Assembly (NCBI RefSeq): GCF_007556755.1
Contig: NZ_VJOO01000013.1
Span: forward strand, 1 to 64,000
Length of the DNA stretch: 64,000 bases
Reading direction: 5' to 3'
Source: Tepidimonas fonticaldi
Lineage (GTDB): Bacteria > Pseudomonadota > Gammaproteobacteria > Burkholderiales > Burkholderiaceae_C
In this document: in pieces, positions 1 through 8,305 of the stretch
Layout: every line of letters begins with the position of its first letter
Position numbering within the stretch: position 1 is the first letter of the stretch
The notes under the pieces: generated by a model
Databases searched by the model: none
What the model was told of the DNA's origin: nothing
Seen by the model: only the letters and a program-made list of their open reading frames with translations
Translations under genes and position numbers: made by a program

Positions 1-73
1 CACGCTTGCGGGTGCGCTTGGCGCGCAGCTCAAAGCCCGTATACATCGGCGCCTCCAGACTCATCTGCTTCAT
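1..73 (-). CDS. IS5-family transposase, N-terminal 24 residues only (partial)
   Basis: The start codon ATG is at 73-71 on the minus strand and the frame stays open to the window edge. The visible protein begins MKQMSLEAP and continues to a basic FELRAKRTRKR stretch. This resembles the start of IS5-group transposases, in which a short MxQMS-type leader is followed by a K/R-rich segment before the first conserved helix. The DDE catalytic core would lie beyond the window. With only 24 residues visible, the assignment rests on this resemblance and on the terminal inverted repeat just upstream. Confidence 0.5.
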   Translation of the reverse strand, partial: MKQMSLEAPMYTGFELRAKRTRKR

Positions 74-125
74 GTCGCTATTGTCCCATCCCGGCAGTCT
101 GGCAGGAAGGTTTTGCAGACCTTCC
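1..125 (-). mobile_element. Left part of an IS5-family insertion sequence, cut by the window edge
   Basis: The minus-strand reading frame at 1-73 looks like the N-terminus of an IS5-group transposase. Upstream of it the sequence ends in GGAAGGT (105-111) and ACCTTCC (119-125), an inverted repeat that would form the element's outer end. Directly outside lies CTAG (126-129), which fits the YTAR target duplication known for the IS5 group. The other end lies outside the window, so the duplication cannot be confirmed. The element sits about 110 bases upstream of tsaB and points away from it. Boundary and family are inferred from short sequence. Confidence 0.55.
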
Positions 126-237
126 CTAGAAGCGGATACTCGCCCCCATGACTTTCCACGGCCGGAACGCTGACGGCCGCGGATCTTCAGCCCGGCCAGG
201 TGCCACGGCGCCCGCCCCACCAAGGATAATCACCAGC

Positions 238-1008
238 ATGGACAACGCCGCCACCCCGCCCCCGCGCCCCGGCCTGCAGCGCTGGCTGGCGCTGGACACG
301 AGCGCCTCGGTGCTGAGCGTGGCCGTCGGCGCAGCCGGCGCCGCCGAGCCGCTCGCGTGGCACGAAGGCGAGGGCGGCGCGCAGGCCTCGGCCACCTTGC
401 TGCCCGCGATCATGGCGCTGCTGCAGCGCGCCGGCTGGCGGCTGGCGGAGCTGGACGGCATTGTCTTTGGCCACGGGCCGGGCTCGTTCACCGGGCTGCG
501 CACCGCGTGCGCGGTGGTGCAGGGGCTGGCCGCAGGGGCGCGGCCGGGCGGCGTGCCGGTGCTGCCGCTGAGCACCCTGCTGGCGGTGGCGGAGGCCGCG
601 CGCGCGCGCCACGCGCCAACCGTCCCGCAGCTGACCGTGCACGCGGCGCTGGACGCGCGCATGGACGAGGTCTACGTGGCCCGCTATGCGTGGGATGCCG
701 CGCAGGGCTGGCGCGAGCTGACCGCGCCGCACCTGCGCCGCCCCGAGGACCTGCCGCACGCGGACGGCGCGCTGCACGCCGGCAACGTCGCCGGCGTCTA
801 CGGCGAGCGGTTGCCCCCCGTCTGGCGCGCCGAGGCCGGTGGCGCGACGCTGCCGTGCGCCCGCGCCCTGCTGCGCCTGGCGGCCGCGGGCGTGGCGGCG
901 GGGCAGTGCGTCGGCGCGCACGGGACGCAGCCGCTCTACGTGCGCGACAAGGTGGCGCTGACGGTGGACGAACAGGCCGCGCTGCGCGCCGGCCGCGCCG
1001 CCGGTTGA
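238..1008 (+). CDS. tsaB: tRNA threonylcarbamoyladenosine biosynthesis protein TsaB
   Basis: TsaB is the partner of TsaD in the cytoplasmic complex that puts the threonylcarbamoyl group on A37 of ANN-decoding tRNAs. The 256-residue product shows the ASKHA-fold opening LALDTSASVLSVAVG near residues 17-31. The family signature GHGPGSFTGLRTA lies near residues 79-91. An upstream in-frame start at 148 exists, but the ATG at 238 is preceded by AAGGA at a suitable distance and gives the expected length. The gene is followed by rimI after 11 bases and then by a family 4 uracil-DNA glycosylase, the usual beta-proteobacterial order. An IS5-type element ends about 110 bases upstream. Confidence 0.93.
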   Translation: MDNAATPPPRPGLQRWLALDTSASVLSVAVGAAGAAEPLAWHEGEGGAQASATLLPAIMALLQRAGWRLAELDGIVFGHGPGSFTGLRTACAVVQGLAAGARPGGVPVLPLSTLLAVAEAARARHAPTVPQLTVHAALDARMDEVYVARYAWDAAQGWRELTAPHLRRPEDLPHADGALHAGNVAGVYGERLPPVWRAEAGGATLPCARALLRLAAAGVAAGQCVGAHGTQPLYVRDKVALTVDEQAALRAGRAAG

Positions 1009-1019
1009 CGGGGCGGGCG

Positions 1020-1604
1020 ATGGACCCGGTGACGGACGACACCCGGCCGGCGGCCCCGGCCGACGCCGCGGAGTGGATCTGGCGGCCGATGACCGCCGCC
1101 GACCTGGACGTGGTCGCCGACGTGGCCAAGACCGCGCACGCGCATCCGTGGAGCCGGCGCCATTACGAGGATTCGCTGGCCGCCGGGCACTGGGCGCGCG
1201 TGCTGGCGCGCCGCCCGGATCCGCGCCACGACCCGCCGCACTGGGTGCACGCCCCGGTCACGCCCGAGGGCGACTGGCTGCTCGGCTTCCTGGTGGCGAT
1301 GCCGGGGGTGGAGGAAGGGCATCTGCTCGACGTCACGGTGGCGCCGGTGCACCAGCGCCACGGCTGGGGCCGCTGGATGCTGCGGGCGCTGGCGGACTGG
1401 GGCCGCGCGCAGGGCTTTGCCCAACTGTGGCTGGAGGTGCGGCGCAGCAACGCCGCCGCGCGCGCGCTCTACGCCCGCTGCGGCTGGGTGGAAGCCGGCG
1501 TGCGCAAGGGGTACTATCCCGACACGGCGCAGCGCCGCGAGGACGCCATCGTCATGCGGCTCGACCTGTGCCCCGCGCCCGACGCCACCGCCCCGACCCG
1601 ATGA
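1020..1604 (+). CDS. rimI: Ribosomal protein S18-alanine N-acetyltransferase (RimI-like)
   Basis: This 194-residue GNAT acetyltransferase is expected to acetylate the N-terminal alanine of ribosomal protein S18. The acetyl-CoA binding motif appears as HQRHGWGRWML near residues 111-121, after the beta strand LLDVTVAPV. The C-terminal half has LWLEVRRSNAAARALYARCGW, the conserved GNAT segment with the N and Y residues typical of RimI. The first 25 residues are an extra acidic, alanine- and proline-rich leader. It starts 11 bases after tsaB, and its stop overlaps the next start codon in an ATGA arrangement, so the three genes are probably translated from one message. Confidence 0.9.
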   Translation: MDPVTDDTRPAAPADAAEWIWRPMTAADLDVVADVAKTAHAHPWSRRHYEDSLAAGHWARVLARRPDPRHDPPHWVHAPVTPEGDWLLGFLVAMPGVEEGHLLDVTVAPVHQRHGWGRWMLRALADWGRAQGFAQLWLEVRRSNAAARALYARCGWVEAGVRKGYYPDTAQRREDAIVMRLDLCPAPDATAPTR

Positions 1605-2494
1605 ACCTGCCGCGCGCCCTGCCCTGGCTCGACGAGCGCCGCTCAGCCCTGCTGGCCGAGATCGGCGTGCCCGCGTGGTGGCAGCCGCGCGCGCTGCTGC
1701 CGCGCCCGGCGGCACCGGTTGAAGCCCCGCCACCGGTCGAGCCCGCCCTCCCTGTCCGCACGGCGCCCCTACCCAAGATACCGACCCCGGAAGCGCCCGC
1801 TCCGGTACCGATCGAGCGCCCCGTCACTCAGCAACCCGCCACCGAACCCACCCACGCCGACATCGCCACACTCGATTGGCCCGAACTGGAAGCGGCGATC
1901 CACGCCTGCCAGCGCTGCGGGCTGGCCGCGTGCCGCCAGCGCGCGGTGCCGGGCGTCGGCGACCGCCGGCCCACCTGGCTGATCGTCGGCGAGGCCCCGG
2001 GCGAGGAGGAGGACCGCCAGGGCGAGCCGTTCGTCGGCCGCGCCGGGTGGCTGCTGGACCGGATGCTGGCGGCGCTGGACCTGCAGCGCGGCCACGGTGT
2101 CTACATCGCCAACGTGCTGAAATGCCGCCCGCCGCGCAACCGCAACCCGGAGCCGGAGGAGATCGCGCGCTGCGCGCCGTACCTGCTGCGCCAGATCGCG
2201 CTGCTGCAGCCGCGCATCGTGCTGGCGCTGGGGCGCTTTGCGGCGCAGACGCTGCTCACCGAAGGCGGCTGCCTGCCGCCGGCCGAAGCCGCGCGTGCGC
2301 CGCTGGGCCGGCTGCGCGGACGCGTGTTCCAGGCGCGCCTCGGGGAGCTCACGCTGCCGGTGGTCGTGTCCTACCACCCGGCCTACCTGCTGCGCAACCC
2401 GGTGGACAAGGGCAAGGCGTGGGCCGACCTGTGCCTGGCGGCAGAAACGCTGGCATCGGCCGACGGCGCTGCCCCGGGCGCACCGACGGCCTGA
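1601..2494 (+). CDS. Family 4 uracil-DNA glycosylase (iron-sulfur type)
   Basis: The enzyme removes uracil from DNA. The 297-residue protein has a proline-rich N-terminal linker (about residues 30-85), then a catalytic domain. The domain opens with CQRCGLAAC near residue 103, giving the first cysteines of the family's 4Fe-4S cluster. The catalytic motif GEAPGEEEDRQGEPFVG follows near residue 130. VLKCRPPRNRNP supplies a further cluster cysteine, and the C-terminal motif is HPAYLLRNP near residue 260. These are the marks of family 4 (UdgA-like) rather than Ung. The ATG overlaps the rimI stop. The gene ends six bases before the convergent stop of the ABC importer ATPase. Confidence 0.92.
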   Translation: MNLPRALPWLDERRSALLAEIGVPAWWQPRALLPRPAAPVEAPPPVEPALPVRTAPLPKIPTPEAPAPVPIERPVTQQPATEPTHADIATLDWPELEAAIHACQRCGLAACRQRAVPGVGDRRPTWLIVGEAPGEEEDRQGEPFVGRAGWLLDRMLAALDLQRGHGVYIANVLKCRPPRNRNPEPEEIARCAPYLLRQIALLQPRIVLALGRFAAQTLLTEGGCLPPAEAARAPLGRLRGRVFQARLGELTLPVVVSYHPAYLLRNPVDKGKAWADLCLAAETLASADGAAPGAPTA

Positions 2495-2500
2495 CGCCGC

Positions 2501-3556
2501 TCAGATCCGCCCTTCCTGCACCGCGTGGCAGGCCACGCGCACGCCGCCGATCGTCTGCAGCGCCGGCCGCTCGGCCTTGCAGCGCGCATCCGCATGCGGG
2601 CAGCGCGGGTGGAAGGCGCAGCCGCTGGGCGGGTTGAGCGGGTTGGGCACCTCGCCCTGCACCGGCGTGCGCGCCTGGCCGGTGGCGTGCAGCTTGGGGA
2701 TGGCCTCCAGCAGCATGCGGGTGTAGGGGTGGCGCGGCTGCGCGAACAGCGTGCGCTTGTCCGCCAGCTCCACCAGCCGCCCCAGGTACATCACGCCAAC
2801 CTGGTCGCTGACATGGCGCACCACCGCCAGGTTGTGGCTGATGAACAGATAGGTCAGCCCCTGCTGGCGCTGCAGGTCCTTCATGATGTTGAGCACCTGC
2901 GCCTGCACCGACACGTCCAGCGCCGAGGTCGGTTCGTCGCAGACCAGAAAATCGGGCTTGGTGGCCAGCGCGCGCGCGATCGAGATGCGCTGGCGCTGCC
3001 CGCCCGAAAACTGGTGCGGATACTTGACCATGTCGTGCGGGCTCAGGCCCACCGAGCGCAGCAGCTCGCCGACGCGCTCGCGCAGGGCCGCGGCGTCACT
3101 CAGCAGCCCGTGCTCGCGCAGCGGCTCGGCGATGATGTCCTCCACCCGCCAGCGCGGATTGAGGCTGGCGTAGGGGTCCTGGAAGATCATCTGGATGCGC
3201 CGGCGCAACTGCCGCCCCTGGGCGCTGCCATAGGCGGCGTGCGCGTCCTGCCCGTCGAAGACGAAGCGCCCGCGCGTCGGGCGGTACAGCCCCACCAGCA
3301 GGCGGGCGACCGTGCTCTTGCCACAGCCCGACTCGCCCACCAGGGCCAGCGTCTGACCGCGCGGGATGTCGAAGCTCACCCCGTCCACGGCGTGCAGCCA
3401 TTGGCGCGGCTTGCGCTCCAGCACGCGGTTGAGCCACGGCGCCGACACGTCGAATGTTCGGGCCAGATCCTCCACCACCACCAGCGGGGTGGCCGGGGTC
3501 GGGGACGCGGCGTGGGACGGCGCCGTGCGCGCCGGGTCGATGACCGGGGTACTCAT
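2501..3556 (-). CDS. dppF: Oligopeptide-type ABC importer ATP-binding protein, second ATPase
   Basis: This is a 351-residue ATPase of a peptide/nickel-class ABC importer. Walker [10 protein letters not shown] is at residues 74-82, the signature is [14 protein letters not shown], and Walker B ends in CDEPTSALD. The C-terminal oligopeptide/dipeptide domain has [15 protein letters not shown]; cysteines of this kind bind an iron-sulfur cluster in some homologues. The ATG at 3556 overlaps the previous stop by four bases, so I prefer it to a longer upstream frame. It is the last gene of a five-gene importer operon. The symbol marks the family position only; the substrate is unknown and could be a peptide, an opine or another oligomer. 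Confidence 0.88.
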   Translation of the reverse strand: MSTPVIDPARTAPSHAASPTPATPLVVVEDLARTFDVSAPWLNRVLERKPRQWLHAVDGVSFDIPRGQTLALVGESGCGKSTVARLLVGLYRPTRGRFVFDGQDAHAAYGSAQGRQLRRRIQMIFQDPYASLNPRWRVEDIIAEPLREHGLLSDAAALRERVGELLRSVGLSPHDMVKYPHQFSGGQRQRISIARALATKPDFLVCDEPTSALDVSVQAQVLNIMKDLQRQQGLTYLFISHNLAVVRHVSDQVGVMYLGRLVELADKRTLFAQPRHPYTRMLLEAIPKLHATGQARTPVQGEVPNPLNPPSGCAFHPRCPHADARCKAERPALQTIGGVRVACHAVQEGRI

Positions 3557-4557
3557 CGGGGGACCTCCGCCGTGGCCGGCACCTGCGCAATGGGGGCCTC
3601 GGCATGCAGCCAGCAGGCGGCGCGGGTGGCGCCGGCGGGCATCAGTTCGGGGCGCTGGTCGTGGCAGCGCAGCATGACTTTTTCGCAGCGCGGGTGGAAG
3701 GCGCAACCGCGCGGAATCTCGTTGAGGCGCGGCATGGCGCCGTCGATCTGGTGCAGCCGTTCGCGCTCCATCTCCATGTCGGGGATGCAGCTCATCAGAC
3801 CAGCGGTGTAGGGGTGCGCGGGGCGGTGGATGACCTCGTGCACCGGACCGATCTCGGCCACCCGCCCCGCGTACATGACGGCCACGCGGTCGCAGGTCTC
3901 GGCGATCACGCCCATGTCGTGCGTGACCAGCATCACCGCCGCGCCGCGCTGGCGGCAGATGCGCTTGAGCAGCGTGATGATCTGTGCCTGGATCGAGACG
4001 TCCAGCGCCGTGGTCGGCTCGTCGGCCACCACCAGCTGTGGCTCGGCCGCCAGCGCCAGGGCGATGACGACGCGCTGGCGCATACCGCCCGAGAACTGGT
4101 GCGGATAGTGGTCGATGCGCTCCTCCGCGGCCGGAATGCCGGTGTCCTTGAGCAACTGGATGGCGCGCTGCCGCGCCTCGGCCGGCGAGACGTCCAGGTG
4201 CGTCAGGATGGTCTCGGTCAACTGGCGACCGATCGAGTACAGCGGGTTGAGCGAGGTCAGCGGATCCTGGAAGATCGCGCCGATGCGCCGGCCGCGGATG
4301 CGGCGCATCTGCGCCGGCGGCAGGTGGTCGATGCGCTCGCCTTGCAGGCGGATCTCGCCGCCGGCAATGCGCCCCGGGGGCTCCAGCAGGCCAATGATGG
4401 CCGCGCCGGTGAGCGACTTGCCGGCGCCGGACTCGCCTACCACGCCCAGCACCTCGCCAGGGGCGATGTCGAACGAGACGCCGTCGAGCGCGCGCAGCAC
4501 GCCGCGGCGGGTGGGAAACTCCACCACCAGGTCCTTGACTTCGAGCAGTTTGTCCAT
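3553..4557 (-). CDS. dppD: Oligopeptide-type ABC importer ATP-binding protein, first ATPase
   Basis: This 334-residue nucleotide-binding subunit would pair with the downstream ATPase to power the importer. Walker A GESGAGKS is at residues 40-47, the signature is [15 protein letters not shown], and Walker B runs into [11 protein letters not shown]. The C-terminal extension includes [15 protein letters not shown], the DppD/OppD-type tail. It lies 16 bases downstream of the second permease gene and overlaps the next ATPase start. The paired ATPases and two permeases are the standard Dpp/Opp arrangement. Substrate specificity cannot be read from this subunit. Confidence 0.9.
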   Translation of the reverse strand: MDKLLEVKDLVVEFPTRRGVLRALDGVSFDIAPGEVLGVVGESGAGKSLTGAAIIGLLEPPGRIAGGEIRLQGERIDHLPPAQMRRIRGRRIGAIFQDPLTSLNPLYSIGRQLTETILTHLDVSPAEARQRAIQLLKDTGIPAAEERIDHYPHQFSGGMRQRVVIALALAAEPQLVVADEPTTALDVSIQAQIITLLKRICRQRGAAVMLVTHDMGVIAETCDRVAVMYAGRVAEIGPVHEVIHRPAHPYTAGLMSCIPDMEMERERLHQIDGAMPRLNEIPRGCAFHPRCEKVMLRCHDQRPELMPAGATRAACWLHAEAPIAQVPATAEVPR

Positions 4558-4573
4558 GGGTGGGGCCTTTCGG

Positions 4574-5485
4574 TCAGCGCAAGCGCGGGTTGAGGGCGTC
4601 GCGCAGCCAGTCGCCCAGCAGGTTGACCGACAGGGCGATGATGACCAGCATCACCCCGGGGAAGATGGTGATCCACCACTCGCCGGAGAACAGGTAGTCG
4701 TTGCCGATGCGAATCAGCGTGCCCAGCGAGGGCGAGGTGGGCGGCGCCCCCACGCCCAAAAAGCTCAGCGTCGCCTCGGTGATGATGGCGGTGGCCACTT
4801 GGATGGTCGCCAGCACCAGCACCGGCCCCAGCACATTGGGCAGCACATGCCGGCGCATGATGCGCAGCGGCGCCACGCCGATCACGCGCGCGGCCTGCAC
4901 ATACTCCTTTTGCCGCTCCACCAGCGTGGAGCCGCGCACCGTGCGCGCATACTGCACCCAGCCGGTCAGCGTGATGGACAAAATCAGCACGCCAAAGGCC
5001 AGCGTCTCGTGCGCATTGGGGAACAGCGCCCGCCCCACACCCGCGATCAGCAGCGCGATCAGGATGGCCGGAAACGACAGCATCACGTCGCACAGGCGCA
5101 TCAGCAGGGCGTCCACCCAGCCCCCCAGAAAGCCCGCCAGCAGCCCCAGCGTGACGCCCAGCAGCACCGACAGCACCACCGACGCCAGCCCGACGAACAG
5201 CGAAATGCGGGCCCCGTAGATCAGCGCCGACAGAATGTCGCGCCCCTGGTCGTCGGTGCCCAGGGGAAAGGCCCATCGGCCCTCGTCGTACCACGCGGGC
5301 GGCAGCCGGGCATTGCCCAGCTCCAGGCTGGCCAGATCGAACGGATTGTGCGGCGCCACCCACGGCGCCAACAGGGCGGCGAGCGCGCACACCAGCGCGA
5401 TCAGCGCCGCGACGATCGCCGTGGGCGACGCGCGAAAGCTGTAGCCGATGTCGCTGTCCCACCAGCGCATCCACCAGGATTTCAT
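4574..5485 (-). CDS. dppC: Oligopeptide-type ABC importer permease (DppC/OppC-like)
   Basis: The product is a 303-residue inner-membrane permease. It has the DppC N-terminal stretch with one membrane helix (ASPTAIVAALIALVCALAAL, about residues 20-39), a periplasmic loop, and then the binding-protein-dependent transport core with several helices. The EAA-type cytoplasmic loop that contacts the ATPases is visible around YVQAARVIGVAPLRIMRRHVL. The periplasmic segment GTDDQGRDILSALIYGARIS is typical of DppC proteins. The ATG follows AAGGA at about eight bases. It sits between the first permease and the two ATPases. Confidence 0.9.
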   Translation of the reverse strand: MKSWWMRWWDSDIGYSFRASPTAIVAALIALVCALAALLAPWVAPHNPFDLASLELGNARLPPAWYDEGRWAFPLGTDDQGRDILSALIYGARISLFVGLASVVLSVLLGVTLGLLAGFLGGWVDALLMRLCDVMLSFPAILIALLIAGVGRALFPNAHETLAFGVLILSITLTGWVQYARTVRGSTLVERQKEYVQAARVIGVAPLRIMRRHVLPNVLGPVLVLATIQVATAIITEATLSFLGVGAPPTSPSLGTLIRIGNDYLFSGEWWITIFPGVMLVIIALSVNLLGDWLRDALNPRLR

Positions 5486-5521
5486 GAGTGTGTCCTTCCT
5501 TTTTGGGGAACGGGTCCGCCG

Positions 5522-6502
5522 TCAATGGCCGCCGGCCTTGTCCAGGCGCAGGCGCGGATCGACGGCGAAATACAGCAGATCGACGATCAGGTTGATGACC
5601 ACGAAGATCAGCGCGATCAGGCACAGGTAGGCCGCCATCACGGGGATGTCGGCAAACGTCACGGCCTGGATGAACAGCAGCCCCATGCCGGGCCACTGAA
5701 AGACCGTCTCGGTGATGATGGCAAAGGCAATCAGGCCACCGAGCTGCAACCCGGTGATCGTCATCACCGGCACCAGCGTGTTCTTCAGCGCATGGCCGAA
5801 GTGCACCACGCGATCGCTCAGGCCGCGCGCGCGCGCGAACTTGATGTAGTCGGTGCGCAGCACCTCCAGCATCTCGGCGCGCACCAGGCGCATGATGAGC
5901 GTGAGCTGGAAGATCGCCAGCGTCACCGCCGGCAGCACCAGGTGGTGCCAGCCCTTGGCGGTCAGCAGGCCCGTGGTCCAGCCGCCCAGATGCGTCACCT
6001 CCCCCCGGCCGAAGCTGGGGAACCACCCCAGATGCACCGCAAACACCAGGATCAGCACGATGCCGATCAGAAAGGTCGGCAACGACACGCCCAGCAGCGA
6101 CAGCGTCATGAACACCTGGGCCAGCCACGTCCCGCGGCGCAGCGCGGCATACACCCCCATGGGAATGCCCACCGCGAGCGCCAGCGCCGCGGCCACCAAG
6201 GCCAGCTCCAGCGTGGCCGGGAAGCGCTCGGCGATCAGCCGCGCCACCGGCACACCCTGGTGGATGCTCATACCGAAGTTGCCCTGCACGGCATGCACCA
6301 CGAACTGCCAGAACTGCACGAAAAAGGGTTGGTCCAGCCCCAGTTCGGCCCGCACGGCGGCGACTTGCTCGGGCGTGGCGTCCTGCCCCAGGATCTGCAG
6401 CACCGGATCGCCCACGTACTGGAACAGCATGAAAGCGACGAAGGCCACGGCCAGCATGACCAGCGCCGCCTGCGCCAGGCGTCGCAAGATGAAGGCAAGC
6501 AT
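5522..6502 (-). CDS. dppB: Oligopeptide-type ABC importer permease (DppB/OppB-like)
   Basis: This 326-residue inner-membrane permease starts MLAFILRRLAQAALVML, the usual DppB opening with one N-terminal helix. The EAA loop appears as MLEVLRTDYIKFARARGLSD. The ATG at 6502 is chosen over a longer frame because it has the good ribosome-binding site AGGAG. That site lies directly after a perfect 11-bp hairpin (6515-6540). The hairpin and the T run behind it may limit readthrough from the binding-protein gene, which would make this permease less abundant than the binding protein. The next gene, the second permease, starts 36 bases downstream. Confidence 0.9.
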   Translation of the reverse strand: MLAFILRRLAQAALVMLAVAFVAFMLFQYVGDPVLQILGQDATPEQVAAVRAELGLDQPFFVQFWQFVVHAVQGNFGMSIHQGVPVARLIAERFPATLELALVAAALALAVGIPMGVYAALRRGTWLAQVFMTLSLLGVSLPTFLIGIVLILVFAVHLGWFPSFGRGEVTHLGGWTTGLLTAKGWHHLVLPAVTLAIFQLTLIMRLVRAEMLEVLRTDYIKFARARGLSDRVVHFGHALKNTLVPVMTITGLQLGGLIAFAIITETVFQWPGMGLLFIQAVTFADIPVMAAYLCLIALIFVVINLIVDLLYFAVDPRLRLDKAGGH

Positions 6503-6514
6503 GCAAAAACTCCT

Positions 6515-6540
6515 GCGGGCGGCACTGCCGTGCCGCCCGC
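6515..6540 (-). terminator. Perfect 11-bp hairpin with T run between binding-protein and permease genes
   Basis: GCGGGCGGCAC at 6515-6525 and GTGCCGCCCGC at 6530-6540 form a perfect 11-bp stem with a four-base loop. On the minus-strand transcript the hairpin is followed by AGGAGTTTTTGC and then the permease start. The T run and the permease ribosome-binding site therefore share the same dozen bases. It lies 65 bases after the binding-protein stop codon. It could be a partial terminator, an mRNA stabiliser that protects the upstream message, or both. Confidence 0.65.
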
Positions 6541-6605
6541 GCATCACAGGTTGTCGTCGGACACGACCGCTCGGCGTCAGGCCGTGGGCCGCTCGCCGGG
6601 GACGA

Positions 6606-8177
6606 TCAGTTGACCTTGACCAGACGCCAGTCGATGCGGTTGTCGGCGCGGTGCACCACGTCGATCGACTTCTTCATCGCCCAGGGGATGATCTGGTTGT
6701 GCAGCGGGATGTGCACCACATCGTCGTTTTGCAGCTGCAGCGCCTCGGTCAACAGCCGCGGACGGATGAAGGGATCGGTCTCGGTCTTGGCGCGATCGAT
6801 GATCGCGTCCATCTTGGGGTTGCTGTAGCGGCCGAGATTGTAGTTGCCGTCACCGCCCTGGCCGACGGTGCGCACCAGCGACTGCAGGCTGTAGAGCGCG
6901 TCGAACGTCGGCACGCCCCAGCCCAGCATGTAGATGCTCGCCTCGTAGCGCTGGATCATGGGGAAGTACGTCACCAGCGGCAGGGTGCGCAGCTTGGCCT
7001 TGACGCCCACCTTGGCCCACATGGACGTGATAGCCTGGCAGATCTGCTCGTCGTTGATGTAGCGGTTGTTCGGGCAGGCGAAGTCCACCTCGAAGCCGTC
7101 CTTGTAGCCGGCTTCGGCCAGCAGCCGCTTGGCGGCCTCGACGTCATACGGGTAGCGCTTATGCACCGACTCGCTCCAGCCAGCGACCTGAGGCGCCACC
7201 AGCGCGCCGGTGGGCTGGCTCAGCCCCCGCATGGTGACGCGGTGGATGGTGTCGATGTCGATCGCCTGGTACAGCGCCTTGCGCACCCGCACGTCCTTCA
7301 GCGGGTTCTTGCCCTTGATGTTGCTGCCGACCAGCTCGTCGCGGTGCTGGTCCATGCCCAGGAAGATGGTGCGGTTTTCGACCCCGTCGATGACCTTCAG
7401 GTTGGGGTTGTTGCGCAGGCGCGGCAGGTCCTGCGGGGTGGGGTCGAGCACGAAGTCCACCTCGCCCGACAGCAGCGCGGCCATGCGGGTGGCGTCGGCC
7501 TTGATCGGGGTGTAGACGATCTGGGTGACGTTGCTGTTGATCTTGCCCCAGTAGTTGGGGTTGCGCTCGAACACCATGCGCTGGTCGGGCACCCATTCCT
7601 TGAGGATGTAGGGGCCGGTGCCCATCGCGTTGCGGTGGGCGAACGTTTCTTCGGTGGCCTTGATGTCCTTGGGTTCGACCGACTTGTTCTTCTCCGCCCA
7701 GGCCTTGCTCATCATGCGCAGCTCGGTGAGCTGGTTGAGCAGCACCGGGTTGGGCCCCTTGGTGAAGATGTCGATCGTGTTGGCGTTGACCTTGACCACG
7801 CGGTCGATGCCCTGGGTGTAGATGGCAAAGTTGGAGGTCTTGGCCATCGCGCGCTGGATGGAGTAGACCGCGTCGTCGGCCGTGAACGGCGTGCCGTCGT
7901 GGAACTTGACCCCTTCGCGCAGCGTGATGCGCAACTGCGTCGGGCTGACCTCGCGCCAGGCGGTGGCCAGCACCGGCTCGATCTTGAACGTGCGGCTGTT
8001 GTAGTAAACCAGCGACTCGTAGACCGCCGCATGGATGCCGTTTTGCAGCGCGTTGTTTTGGGAGTGGATGTCCCAGGTGGAGATTTCGCCGGCGCTGGCC
8101 CATTTGAACGGCTTGGCCTGGGCCACCGACACACCAAGGGCGAGCACCGCACCGAGCGCGAGAAGCTTGAGTTTCAT
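6606..8177 (-). CDS. dppA: Periplasmic oligopeptide-type substrate-binding protein (SBP family 5)
   Basis: The 523-residue protein has a signal peptide: MKLKLL, a hydrophobic core, and likely cleavage after AQA near residue 22. The mature part shows family 5 features, including LREGVKFHDGTPFTADDAVYS and GTGPYILKEWVPDQRMVFERNPNYWG. It would capture the substrate in the periplasm and hand it to the two permeases encoded downstream. The ATG at 8177 has AGGTG upstream; a GTG nine bases earlier is less likely. A 13-base palindrome (8215-8227) lies in its promoter region. Family 5 proteins bind peptides, nickel, haem or opines, so the ligand is unknown here. Confidence 0.9.
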   Translation of the reverse strand: MKLKLLALGAVLALGVSVAQAKPFKWASAGEISTWDIHSQNNALQNGIHAAVYESLVYYNSRTFKIEPVLATAWREVSPTQLRITLREGVKFHDGTPFTADDAVYSIQRAMAKTSNFAIYTQGIDRVVKVNANTIDIFTKGPNPVLLNQLTELRMMSKAWAEKNKSVEPKDIKATEETFAHRNAMGTGPYILKEWVPDQRMVFERNPNYWGKINSNVTQIVYTPIKADATRMAALLSGEVDFVLDPTPQDLPRLRNNPNLKVIDGVENRTIFLGMDQHRDELVGSNIKGKNPLKDVRVRKALYQAIDIDTIHRVTMRGLSQPTGALVAPQVAGWSESVHKRYPYDVEAAKRLLAEAGYKDGFEVDFACPNNRYINDEQICQAITSMWAKVGVKAKLRTLPLVTYFPMIQRYEASIYMLGWGVPTFDALYSLQSLVRTVGQGGDGNYNLGRYSNPKMDAIIDRAKTETDPFIRPRLLTEALQLQNDDVVHIPLHNQIIPWAMKKSIDVVHRADNRIDWRLVKVN

Positions 8178-8214
8178 GCTTGACACCTAAAAAGGTGGAA
8201 CGTGCCGTAACTAT

Positions 8215-8227
8215 GCACGAGTCGTGC
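8215..8227. promoter_or_regulatory. 13-base palindrome upstream of the ABC importer operon
   Basis: GCACGA-G-TCGTGC is a perfect 6-1-6 palindrome 38 bases upstream of the binding-protein start. It stands in the 128-base gap between the importer operon and the phosphofructokinase gene, where the importer's promoter should be. It could be an operator for an unknown repressor. A chance palindrome in GC-rich DNA is possible. Confidence 0.35.
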
Positions 8228-8305
8228 CAGCCCGCCGGCCGGGGTTTACCCGCAACCGTGGCGCCGATGGGGGGATGCGCGCCGAACCGCCGACGGACCT
8301 GTCGG

